A DNA stretch of 64,000 bases from Eubacteriales bacterium (GTDB lineage: Bacteria > Bacillota > Clostridia > Oscillospirales > Butyricicoccaceae): contig JAUNSG010000002.1 in assembly GCA_030539335.1 (NCBI GenBank), positions 1 to 64,000 of the forward strand, written 5' to 3'. Below are positions 7,980 to 14,001 of the stretch, in pieces. The notes beneath the pieces are model-generated. The model saw only the letters and a list, made by a program, of their open reading frames with translations. It was not told the origin of the DNA and ran no database searches. Position 1 is the first letter of the stretch, and each line of letters opens with the position of its first letter. A program made the translations under genes and the position numbers.

Positions 7980-8210
7980 TCAGAGTTCCCGCTCTGCTGG
8001 GCGCGTTTTTCTTTCTGTGGAAACCAGCCGGTTCATCTGTGCGATGTTCCGCGCATAATCAATCTGTGCCGCGCGGCTCTCCGAGCAAACGGAAATCCCA
8101 CGCCAATGCTGGCGAAACCAGCGACGCCAGCGGGAACACTTGCGATAATTTTGATTCGGGCATTGCACATTCGTCTCTCTGTGCGGGCAGCTGCTGCATG
8201 GGGATCTCAT
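7980..8210 (-). CDS. Small cysteine-rich phage protein
   Basis: 76 aa, Arg-rich, with CSSCPHRETNVQC and NYRKCSRW in the first 30 residues, a pattern seen in short phage proteins with a treble-clef-like Cys cluster. The start codon overlaps the preceding gene as ATGA, which supports expression. No function assigned. Confidence 0.6.
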   Translation of the reverse strand: MRSPCSSCPHRETNVQCPNQNYRKCSRWRRWFRQHWRGISVCSESRAAQIDYARNIAQMNRLVSTERKTRPAEREL

Positions 8211-8575
8211 AGATTATCCTCCGTCATAGGCTCGTTCCAGCACTGAAAACACGTAATCTCAACGTCCTGTTTTGGGCACTTTTCGCCCTTGTTGTATAAG
8301 TACATTCTGCACACGAAAGGTGTACCGTCCGTATCTCTCCTCACATTCGGAAATTTCTCAAAAAAATCCTGCGCGTAGGTTTTGAACGGGTGTTCTTCAT
8401 GCCACTTTTGTAATGTGGATAGAATCTGCGCGTCTGTTGCAGCATCGCCGCCGTACCAACCTACATGGCAGGCTTTCCCTTTTAATGGGCATCCATTACT
8501 GCATTCTGGGAACGCTTTGCACATCCTCCGTTTTTCCGCTGCGAAAAGCAGAGTGTCTTTTGATAAATCAGCCAT
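8207..8575 (-). CDS. Phage protein with scattered cysteines, unknown function
   Basis: 122 aa with eight Cys (CKAFPECSNGCPLKGKAC near the N-terminus, CRMY, CPKQ, CFQCW near the C-terminus) that could bind metal. It begins inside the end of the 54-aa gene upstream (8-base overlap) and ends in an ATGA overlap with the next. I do not recognise a family. Confidence 0.68.
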   Translation of the reverse strand: MADLSKDTLLFAAEKRRMCKAFPECSNGCPLKGKACHVGWYGGDAATDAQILSTLQKWHEEHPFKTYAQDFFEKFPNVRRDTDGTPFVCRMYLYNKGEKCPKQDVEITCFQCWNEPMTEDNL

Positions 8576-8732
8576 TTTGTTTCTCCTTCGCGTGCTTCAA
8601 ACCACGTTCATATCCATAACTGTAAATCTGTGCGGATGCCAGTGCGCTGATTGCGATACCGATTAGCCCGCCGAGGGCAAGTCCAAGCACCAGCGCATAA
8701 CAAGCCGCTTCACATGCTGCTGTCAGGGTCAT
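8568..8732 (-). CDS. 54-aa single-span membrane protein
   Basis: Found by reading the minus strand: ATG at 8730-8732, stop at 8568-8570. One hydrophobic segment (ALVLGLALGGLIGIAISALA, residues 13-32), then a short Tyr/Lys-rich tail (GYERGLKHAKEKQNG). AGGAGGAG lies 7-8 bases upstream. It overlaps its neighbours by 23 and 8 bases, consistent with translational coupling. Phages commonly carry such small membrane proteins; no function can be given. Confidence 0.65.
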   Translation of the reverse strand: MTLTAACEAACYALVLGLALGGLIGIAISALASAQIYSYGYERGLKHAKEKQNG

Positions 8733-8919
8733 TTTGCTGCTCCTCCTGCTGTTCCGATAATTTTCCGCTCATCATGTTTTCCATGTACTCATGCGGTACT
8801 TTTGTCCGCACTCCATTCATCAACATTTCGCGCTGTGCGCAACCTTTCATCAGATTGTAAAAAATCGAAAACGTTACTTCTACTCGATCTTCTCTTCCGA
8901 ATGCATCAACCAATCCCAT
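8710..8919 (-). CDS. Small phage protein, unknown function
   Basis: 69 aa starting MGLVDAFGREDRVEVTF. The start at 8919 is chosen because AGGAGG lies 8 bases upstream; the upstream in-frame ATG at 8970 lies inside another gene. Acidic/Gln-rich C-terminus (SEQQEEQQNDPDSSM). The segment FSIFYNLMKGCAQREML is common in small early proteins of Clostridia phages, but no role is known to me. Confidence 0.65.
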   Translation of the reverse strand: MGLVDAFGREDRVEVTFSIFYNLMKGCAQREMLMNGVRTKVPHEYMENMMSGKLSEQQEEQQNDPDSSM

Positions 8920-8920
8920 A

Positions 8921-9073
8921 TTATTTTCCTCCTGTCTTAGTTTTTTCGTGCTCCTTGCGACGGCGTTCAATTTCCTTACTGCGTTCGATACGCAGATCGC
9001 GGTCGATCTCCACGAAACAGATATGTCCGATGGTTCCGAAGAAAAGTCCGGCGATGAATGTTATCACGATCAT
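8921..9073 (-). CDS. 50-aa membrane protein (DUF3789-like)
   Basis: Read directly from the minus strand: ATG 9071-9073 to TAA 8921-8923, one base before the next start. One N-terminal transmembrane helix (IVITFIAGLFFGTIGHICFV) is followed by a strongly charged Arg/Lys/Glu helix. AGGAGG precedes the start by 7 bases. The shape resembles DUF3789 miniproteins of phages; this is a loose match. Confidence 0.62.
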   Translation of the reverse strand: MIVITFIAGLFFGTIGHICFVEIDRDLRIERSKEIERRRKEHEKTKTGGK

Positions 9074-9088
9074 TGATTGTCCTCCTTT

Positions 9089-9340
9089 TTATTCCAATAC
9101 AATCTTCGTCAACGGGTTTAAATCCGTGTAATGAGACCCGGTAAACCAGTTCACCATCGCCAGTACAGATACAATGTAGAATTTTCTCATCGCTCCAGGC
9201 TTGGATGCCTCGAATGCAAACGGGCATGTCCCCATCTGGATTGCGTTCCGCAGCGTCTCCGGCTTACAACCGACGATGGCAGCGGCTTCATCCGGCGTAA
9301 TCATCATTCGTCCGGATTGAATCAGTTCGTTTAACGTCAT
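9089..9340 (-). CDS. Excisionase-like helix-turn-helix protein
   Basis: 83 aa with a MerR/excisionase-like HTH: ITPDEAAAIVGCKPETLRNAIQMG at about residues 14-37 (landmarks P16, A20, G24, L30). Small DNA-binding proteins of this shape early in the lytic operon often act as excisionase or regulator. It could help the integrase at 12,666 to excise the prophage, but the sequence alone cannot separate that from transcription control. Confidence 0.62.
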   Translation of the reverse strand: MTLNELIQSGRMMITPDEAAAIVGCKPETLRNAIQMGTCPFAFEASKPGAMRKFYIVSVLAMVNWFTGSHYTDLNPLTKIVLE

Positions 9341-9346
9341 ATCGAT

Positions 9347-9571
9347 TCACTCCTTTTCTGCAATACATTTATACAAGTCTGAAATTGTACATTGGGGCAA
9401 TTTTTCATTAGCTGCCTGCAAAAGAACAGCTCTAATCATTCCAACCGTACACTCATCTTGCGGTAGTCTCATAACAACCAGTTTTATAATCTCGGTAGTG
9501 AGATCATCAATCAGAATTGAATAGCTCCAAAGGTCTTTTTCGATAAATTTAGATGTTTCTATGTTTCTCAC
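9347..9571 (-). CDS. Small phage protein, unknown function
   Basis: 74 aa, predicted helical, acidic; GTG start at 9571 with only a weak purine stretch upstream. Lies 6 bases upstream of the HTH gene, in the same direction. Base composition is more A/T-rich than the downstream replication genes, like the rest of the immunity region. Not recognised. Confidence 0.52.
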   Translation of the reverse strand: MRNIETSKFIEKDLWSYSILIDDLTTEIIKLVVMRLPQDECTVGMIRAVLLQAANEKLPQCTISDLYKCIAEKE

Positions 9572-9651
9572 CTGCTTTCATTTGGTCTACTGAATTTTTA
9601 TTGCAATTTCTTCCAACATAATTGCCGAATTCATTAAGGCCCAATTTAACA

Positions 9652-9828
9652 TCACTTAATATGTAACAATTCTTTCCACGCATATGCTACATACGTCTTC
9701 GTCTCTTTTTCAGTCGGAGGCGTATATTTTTTGTCGTGCATATACTTGACCAATGCGATTGCAGCCGCATGATTTGTTGCCCAGCCAAATGCACAAATAG
9801 CAGTTGTTACTACAAGGAAAATTGTCAT
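9652..9828 (-). CDS. 58-aa membrane protein of the early operon
   Basis: One hydrophobic helix (TIFLVVTTAICAFGWATNHA) followed by a polar tail. ATG at 9828 is favoured over two upstream GTG codons because AGGTGG sits 8 bases before it. Position early in the lytic operon is typical for small membrane-active phage proteins; no function can be read. Confidence 0.55.
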   Translation of the reverse strand: MTIFLVVTTAICAFGWATNHAAAIALVKYMHDKKYTPPTEKETKTYVAYAWKELLHIK

Positions 9829-9899
9829 TTTGTTCACCACCTGTCTTTTGTTTCATTTATTTACTGTTTTCCTGGACGTATTGGCTCGTTTGAGAATAA

Positions 9900-9915
9900 G
9901 TCGCATTATTGCGAC
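9900..9915. promoter_or_regulatory. Operator-like palindrome, copy 1
   Basis: GTCGCATTATTGCGAC is an inverted repeat (GTCGCA/TGCGAC around TTAT), extended to AAGTCGCA/TGCGACTT here. It covers the last codons and stop of the Cro-like gene. An identical 16-mer lies at 10146-10161 upstream of the same gene. Likely a repressor binding site. Confidence 0.7.
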
Positions 9916-10127
9916 TTATCGGATAAAAAAATTCCAATCGCATCTTCACTTGAAAGATCAAGAATTCGACAAATAGAATGCATTTCTCCAACCGAAAATT
10001 CTAGGCCCTTATTCTTCATCTTCCGGCAAAATGTACTCCTATCAATTCCAATGAATTCTGCAACCTTTTCTTGAGTAAGACCGCATTCTACAATCTTCCC
10101 TTTGAGCTTATTAACGTTCACATGCAC
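9906..10127 (-). CDS. Cro-like XRE-family regulator
   Basis: 73 aa with an HTH at about residues 17-39 (LTQEKVAEFIGIDRSTFCRKM). First gene of the leftward early operon, divergent from the CI-like repressor, so it is the probable lytic switch protein. GTG start at 10127 has AGGAGG 7 bases upstream. Its coding region is bracketed by two identical operator-like palindromes (9900-9915 and 10146-10161), pointing to autoregulation or looping. Confidence 0.8.
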   Translation of the reverse strand: MHVNVNKLKGKIVECGLTQEKVAEFIGIDRSTFCRKMKNKGLEFSVGEMHSICRILDLSSEDAIGIFLSDKSQ

Positions 10128-10145
10128 TGTATCCCCTCCTTTTCT

Positions 10146-10161
10146 GTCGCATTATTGCGAC
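10146..10161. promoter_or_regulatory. Operator-like palindrome, copy 2
   Basis: Exact second copy of GTCGCATTATTGCGAC. It lies just downstream of the predicted start point of the leftward early promoter (-10 at 10175-10180), so a bound repressor would block elongation or initiation. A partial half-site TCGCATTT occurs at 10213-10220 between the divergent promoters. Confidence 0.75.
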
Positions 10162-10174
10162 TTTTACTGTAATG

Positions 10175-10203
10175 ATAATATCACACACTTTGCATGTAGT
10201 CAA
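10175..10203 (-). promoter_or_regulatory. Leftward early (lytic) promoter
   Basis: On the minus strand TTGACT (10203-10198), a 17-base spacer, and TATTAT (10180-10175). It drives the Cro-like gene and the early operon. Near-consensus for the housekeeping sigma factor. Confidence 0.82.
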
Positions 10204-10254
10204 TAGCTTTTTTCGCATTTTTGAGATTATCTTTCGTACATTGTAAAAATTTTG

Positions 10255-10283
10255 TTGCAAAAATGCCACACATATGATATATT
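10255..10283 (+). promoter_or_regulatory. Promoter of the CI-like repressor gene
   Basis: TTGCAA (10255-10260), 17-base spacer, TATATT (10278-10283); the RBS AGAGGTGA follows at 10297-10304. Divergent from the lytic promoter, about 50 bases apart, the usual immunity-region layout. Confidence 0.72.
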
Positions 10284-10309
10284 ACTTATACAGTAAAGAG
10301 GTGATAGCA

Positions 10310-10933
10310 ATGACGACAGGCGAACGGCTGAGAACTCGTAGAAAAGAACTTGGAATCAGCGCTGATAAAATTGCAGAAGTTCTCGGTGTATCCCGCGCTA
10401 CTGTCTTTCGGTACGAGAAAGGTGACATTGAAAAGCTGCCCGGATCAATGTTGGAACCGTTGGCGAAAATTCTTCATACTACCCCAGCATTTCTAATGGG
10501 ATGGGAAGAGGACGGCACATTAGTTCGTATGTCTGGACACGGTATTCTCATCCCGGTTCTCGGGCGCGTACAGGCCGGCATCCCAATCGAAGCAGTTGAG
10601 GAAATCCTCGACTACGAAGAAATTACGCCGGAAATGGCCGCTACTGGGGACCATTTCGCTTTACGTATTCAAGGCTCAAGTATGGAACCTAGAATGCGTG
10701 AAGGAGACATTATAATTGTACGTAAGCAGGATGTCGTGTATAGCGGAGACACTGCTGTCGTATTGGTTAATGGCGATGAGGCTACTGTTAAGCAAATAAA
10801 GATGTCCCACATTGGTATAACGCTGATTCCAACAAACCCAGCATTTGATCCAATATTTTATTCACATCAAGAAGTTGAAGATTTACCAGTTCGGATTATC
10901 GGAAAGGTCGTTGAGTTACGAGCTAAATACTAA
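10310..10933 (+). CDS. CI/LexA-type phage repressor with S24 self-cleavage domain
   Basis: 207 aa. N-terminal XRE HTH (residues 4-40, ISADKIAEVLGVSRATVFR) and C-terminal S24 peptidase domain. Cleavage site A89-G90 in GRVQAGIP, catalytic Ser124 in GSSMEP, Lys161 in ATVKQI: all parts needed for RecA-stimulated self-cleavage are present, so the prophage should be SOS-inducible. ATG at 10310 is used because AGAGGTGA lies 5 bases upstream; the in-frame ATG at 10274 overlaps the -10 box. It keeps the early operon silent, probably through the palindromes at 9900 and 10146. Confidence 0.92.
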   Translation: MTTGERLRTRRKELGISADKIAEVLGVSRATVFRYEKGDIEKLPGSMLEPLAKILHTTPAFLMGWEEDGTLVRMSGHGILIPVLGRVQAGIPIEAVEEILDYEEITPEMAATGDHFALRIQGSSMEPRMREGDIIIVRKQDVVYSGDTAVVLVNGDEATVKQIKMSHIGITLIPTNPAFDPIFYSHQEVEDLPVRIIGKVVELRAKY

Positions 10934-11003
10934 ATAAAAATCCCCCGCCAGTGCTGCAACACCGACGAGGGAAAACGGAAGTAATTTCGGACAATAAACC
11001 TCC
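10934..11003 (-). ncRNA. Predicted structured small RNA, copy 1
   Basis: A minus-strand transcript of about 70 nt is predicted from 11003 to about 10934. Hairpin 1: GGAGGU pairs with ACUUCC around a 15-nt loop holding CCGAAAUU. Hairpin 2: CCCUCGUCGGUG pairs over 12 bp (G-U pairs only work on this strand) with CACUGGCGGGGG around UUGCAG, then AUUUUUAUUUA: an intrinsic terminator. A full consensus promoter lies directly upstream (11010-11037). The same architecture recurs at 12541-12615 with different stem bases but conserved loops. It begins at the stop codon of the CI-like gene on the other strand. Confidence 0.66.
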
Positions 11004-11009
11004 AAAAAT

Positions 11010-11037
11010 ATTATACCATATTGGCACTTTTTGTCAA
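11010..11037 (-). promoter_or_regulatory. Consensus promoter of small RNA copy 1
   Basis: Minus strand TTGACA (11037-11032), 16-base spacer ending TGG, and TATAAT (11015-11010). Both hexamers are perfect consensus. It points away from the DUF4041 gene whose RBS begins at 11042, so it cannot serve that gene. Confidence 0.8.
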
Positions 11038-11056
11038 TATCAGGAGGTTGCTATCT

Positions 11057-12538
11057 ATGAAAAAGGAAAAACCACCGATTTATTTACAAATTTGGTTCAT
11101 CATTGCTCTTTTTGTCATCGGCTTTTTGGGAATTATGGCAACATTTTATTCTCTGATTTTGTGGCCAGTCGCCATTGTCTTAATCGTTTTTCGTGCCAGG
11201 TGGAGCACAAAAGCAAAAGCTGATGCAAACAATGCGTTCATGACAGAACAAAATGAATCGCTTCAGAAAAAGGTTGAGGAATTGCAATCTCTATTAACTC
11301 CAGAACAGCAAGAACTTCAGTCTTTATCCGCTGAGATTGATAGCAAGCAAACTGAGTTACAGGCGTTGATCGAAAGCAAACAAACAGAAATTCAACGTCT
11401 GGATGCTCGCGCAAATGAACTGAGCGAAAAAATTACTGCTTCGTCTGACAAATTGAAACAACTCTCTGCGCAAGTTATTGAAACAGACGAAACTGTTCTG
11501 TTGCAGAGTTTTGGATTATACGAGCCGAAATACGACTTCGCCACATCAACATTGTACAAAGATAGGCTTGACAAAATACGAAGTCGTCAAAAAGAAATGA
11601 TTAAATCCGGCGCTGCAACAACTGGAAATACGGATTGGACAGTCAACGGAAGTAAAGCTCAGGGCAAGAAAATGGTAAAAGATATGCAAAAGCTTCTACT
11701 CCGTGCATTCAATACAGAATGTGATGAATTAATTCAAAAGGTAAAGTTTAATAACATCGACAGTGTCGAGAAGCGCATCCGCACTTCCAGAGAAGCAATT
11801 TCTAAACTCGGAACAATCATGAGCGTACAGATTGCCCCAGGATATCTTGATTTAAAAATTCAAGAATTATATCTTGCTTATGAATATGCAATCAAAAAGC
11901 AAGAGGAAAAAGAAGAGTTAAAGCGCATCCGTGCAGAACAACGCGAGCAGGCAAAATTGGAAAAAGAAATTGAAGCTGCTCGTCAAAAACTTGAAAAAGA
12001 ACAAGCGCATTGTGAAAATGAGCTCCGCCGAATGCTCAAACAGGACACATCCTCCATGACACCGGAAGAGAAAGCCGCCTTTGATGCGAAAAAAGCTGAA
12101 TTGGAATCTCAGCTTGGCGAGATCGAAAAAGGCATTGCTGATGTCGATTATCGCGCTGCAAACCAGCGGGCTGGATATGTCTATGTGATTTCCAATATTG
12201 GCGCTTTCGGTGAAGATATCTATAAAATTGGTATGACACGTCGTCTCAATCCAATGGACCGAGTGGATGAGTTAGGAGATGCCTCTGTTCCCTTTAACTT
12301 TGATGTACACGCAATGATTTTTTCAGAAAATGCCCCCGCTCTTGAGGCGGCATTACATAGTGCATTCGAAGATCGTAAATTGAACATGGTCAATACTCGC
12401 CGTGAATTTTTCCACGTTACTCTTGATGAAATAAAAGAAGTGGTAAAACAAAACTTCGACAAAACCGTCGAATTCACCGACGCCGCTCCTGCAGAACAGT
12501 ATCGAGAGTCTTTGCTCATTAAGAAACAACAAGCGTAA
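11057..12538 (+). CDS. Membrane-anchored DUF4041/GIY-YIG (T5orf172-like) protein
   Basis: 493 aa. Two N-terminal membrane helices (about residues 9-50), a long Glu/Gln/Lys coiled coil (about 60-150), a DUF4041-like middle with a second coiled coil (about 150-370), and a C-terminal GIY-YIG/T5orf172-type domain: GYVYVISN, YKIGMTRR, a conserved Glu in ALEAALH and NTRREFF. The start at 11057 has AGGAGG 9 bases upstream. Sits in the lysogenic module between cI and int, the usual place for superinfection exclusion or defence genes. So a nuclease acting at the membrane on incoming phage DNA is a reasonable guess; no direct evidence. Confidence 0.8.
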   Translation: MKKEKPPIYLQIWFIIALFVIGFLGIMATFYSLILWPVAIVLIVFRARWSTKAKADANNAFMTEQNESLQKKVEELQSLLTPEQQELQSLSAEIDSKQTELQALIESKQTEIQRLDARANELSEKITASSDKLKQLSAQVIETDETVLLQSFGLYEPKYDFATSTLYKDRLDKIRSRQKEMIKSGAATTGNTDWTVNGSKAQGKKMVKDMQKLLLRAFNTECDELIQKVKFNNIDSVEKRIRTSREAISKLGTIMSVQIAPGYLDLKIQELYLAYEYAIKKQEEKEELKRIRAEQREQAKLEKEIEAARQKLEKEQAHCENELRRMLKQDTSSMTPEEKAAFDAKKAELESQLGEIEKGIADVDYRAANQRAGYVYVISNIGAFGEDIYKIGMTRRLNPMDRVDELGDASVPFNFDVHAMIFSENAPALEAALHSAFEDRKLNMVNTRREFFHVTLDEIKEVVKQNFDKTVEFTDAAPAEQYRESLLIKKQQA

Positions 12539-12540
12539 AT

Positions 12541-12615
12541 AAAAAATCCCGCTTCGGTGCGACCAACACCAGAAGCGGGAATGGGGTAGATAACTTTCGA
12601 CGGTCAATCTACCCC
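12541..12615 (-). ncRNA. Predicted structured small RNA, copy 2
   Basis: Minus-strand transcript of about 75 nt from about 12615. Hairpin 1: GGGGUAGAU/AUCUACCCC (12615-12607 with 12591-12583), loop with GUCGAAAGUU. Hairpin 2: CCCGCUUC/GAAGCGGG plus GGUG/CACC around UUGGUCG, followed by AUUUUUUAUUU, an intrinsic terminator. Shared with copy 1: two-hairpin layout, CGAAA-UUA in loop 1, GGUGUUG...GCAC at the tip of hairpin 2, and the GGGAUUUUU end; stems differ but stay paired, which is covariation-like support. It starts immediately after the DUF4041 stop codon on the other strand. Confidence 0.64.
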
Positions 12616-12618
12616 TTT

Positions 12619-12647
12619 ATTTTACTATACATTTTTTGAAAAGTAAA
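12619..12647 (-). promoter_or_regulatory. Promoter of small RNA copy 2
   Basis: Minus strand TTTACT (12647-12642), 17-base spacer, TAAAAT (12624-12619); start point expected near the GGGG at 12615-12612. Weaker than the promoter of copy 1. It points away from the integrase gene. Confidence 0.58.
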
Positions 12648-12665
12648 TAAAGGAGATGTTTTATT

Positions 12666-13772
12666 ATGGCGAGAAAAAAGAAACATCAGCGCAGTGACGG
12701 TCGTTTTGAGTATAAAGCGACAGTCGGACGCAAGCTTGACGGCACACCGATCCGCAAATCATTTTACAGCATCAAGAGTCTTACCGACGCAAAGCAGCAG
12801 GCTGAAGCCTATAAACAACAGCAAACGATCACTGCTATCACCGGATCACAATTCACACCACAGACTGTGACCTTTGCCGTCTGGTCTCGCAAGTGGCTGC
12901 GGACCTATAAAAAACCATTTGTCAGCCCAGCGACGTATAGTAACACATATGAAAACTCAGTAGAGAATCACTTAATCCCATACTTTGGTGCTGCCAACCT
13001 TGCAGATATCCGTCCTGCCGATATACAGGACTTTTTCGCAGGGAAAACCAATTGTTCCGCTTCCCTCTTGAAAAAACTGAGGATATCACTTTCCGCAATC
13101 TTTGACACCGCTATTGATAACGACCTGATTTACAAGAATCCCTGTAAGTATGTGCAGACTCGTTCCGATGTCAAGCCGCATGAAAAACGGACTCTAACCG
13201 ATCAACAGATTGACGAAATAAAAGAACGCGCGGTTGGGAGCTTTGATGCCGTTGCATTTCTATTGGAAACGGGCTTGCGGCGCGGAGAAGTATTAGGGCT
13301 TATGTGGAGTGACATTGACCTAGATAATGCTACCTTACGGGTACAACGCTCTATCTCTCTCGAAAACGGTACGGCAGTCATCCGTCCTCCGAAATGGAAC
13401 AGCTATCGGACGATACCTCTCATGCCAGAAACTATAGAACTCATCCAGCGTCAGCCGCGACGGTCTCTATATGTCTTTCCTGCTCCTAAGAAAGATGGGC
13501 ACGAAGACCCTAACCATTTCTCGCGCAGGATTTACACTTTCTTCAAAGCATTTCCCAAAGAATACCGCTGCTCGGCCCATGAGCTTCGCCATAGCTATGC
13601 TTCACAACTTATGAGGCGAGGTATTGACATTTACACGATAAGCAAACTTCTTGGACATCGTGATATAAAAATAACCGCAGCGGTCTATGTTCACCCAAAC
13701 GTTGAGTCCTTCCGAGAAGAATTAAATCAGAAATTTTGTCGTCAAAATGTCGTCAAAGAAAATCAAATGTAA
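12666..13772 (+). CDS. int: Tyrosine-type site-specific integrase
   Basis: 368 aa phage integrase. AP2-like arm-binding N-terminus (about 1-60), SAM-like core-binding domain (about 65-165), and catalytic domain with R205 (TGLRRGE), H305-x-x-R308 (HELRH), H331 (LLGH) and nucleophile Y341. AAGGAG lies 9-10 bases before the ATG. The gene points at the 3' end of tRNA-Pro, 47 bases beyond its stop, so it probably integrates the phage at that tRNA. An intrinsic terminator follows at 13789. Confidence 0.96.
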   Translation: MARKKKHQRSDGRFEYKATVGRKLDGTPIRKSFYSIKSLTDAKQQAEAYKQQQTITAITGSQFTPQTVTFAVWSRKWLRTYKKPFVSPATYSNTYENSVENHLIPYFGAANLADIRPADIQDFFAGKTNCSASLLKKLRISLSAIFDTAIDNDLIYKNPCKYVQTRSDVKPHEKRTLTDQQIDEIKERAVGSFDAVAFLLETGLRRGEVLGLMWSDIDLDNATLRVQRSISLENGTAVIRPPKWNSYRTIPLMPETIELIQRQPRRSLYVFPAPKKDGHEDPNHFSRRIYTFFKAFPKEYRCSAHELRHSYASQLMRRGIDIYTISKLLGHRDIKITAAVYVHPNVESFREELNQKFCRQNVVKENQM

Positions 13773-13782
13773 AAAAAGTTGC

Positions 13783-13818
13783 AAAAAAGCCTGATTTCCG
13801 AAGAAATCAGGCTTTTCT
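13783..13818. terminator. Intrinsic terminator after int
   Basis: GCCTGATTTC (13789-13798), CGAA loop, GAAATCAGGC (13803-13812), then TTTTCT; an A-run on the other side makes it usable in both directions. It separates int from tRNA-Pro transcription coming from the other side. Confidence 0.9.
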
Positions 13819-13819
13819 A

Positions 13820-13895
13820 TGGTCCGAGTGACAGGACTTGAACCTGCGGCTTCTTGACCCCCAGTCAAGCGCGCTACCATCTGCGCTACACCCGG
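13820..13895 (-). tRNA. tRNA-Pro (anticodon GGG), probable phage attachment site
   Basis: Cloverleaf on the minus strand: acceptor CCGGGTG/CACTCGG, anticodon stem CTTGA/TCAAG with loop CTGGGGG (anticodon GGG at 13862-13860), T-arm with GGTTCAAGTCC, discriminator A and an encoded CCA (13822-13820). The 3' end faces the integrase, as expected when a prophage inserts into the tRNA 3' end and rebuilds it. The att core cannot be delimited without the other junction. Confidence 0.93.
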
Positions 13896-14001
13896 AAATA
13901 TTGGCTACGAAAACATGATAGCATACCTGCAATTCAATTGCAAGAAATTTCTTTATGCTGTAATCGGGCATATTCGCCAAATTACAGCATATTTTTCTTT
14001 A

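Larger units (their letters stand above)
1..13819. mobile_element. Integrated prophage, right-hand part (extends off the left edge)
   Basis: Seen: a leftward early operon ending in terminase genes, a divergent lysogeny module, and a tyrosine integrase whose gene ends just before the 3' end of a tRNA-Pro gene. This is the usual layout of a temperate tailed-phage genome in Firmicutes. The other end, with structural and lysis genes and the second att site, lies outside the window. Nothing visible suggests decay: the genes are tightly packed and most reading frames are intact. The one odd join is at 2060-2066. Confidence 0.93.

Noticed and set aside
10938..11000. Short plus-strand peptide frames over the two small RNA units (e.g. 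KSPASAATPTREN)
   Set aside because: No start codon with RBS, and the conserved feature is RNA pairing with a T-run on the minus strand.
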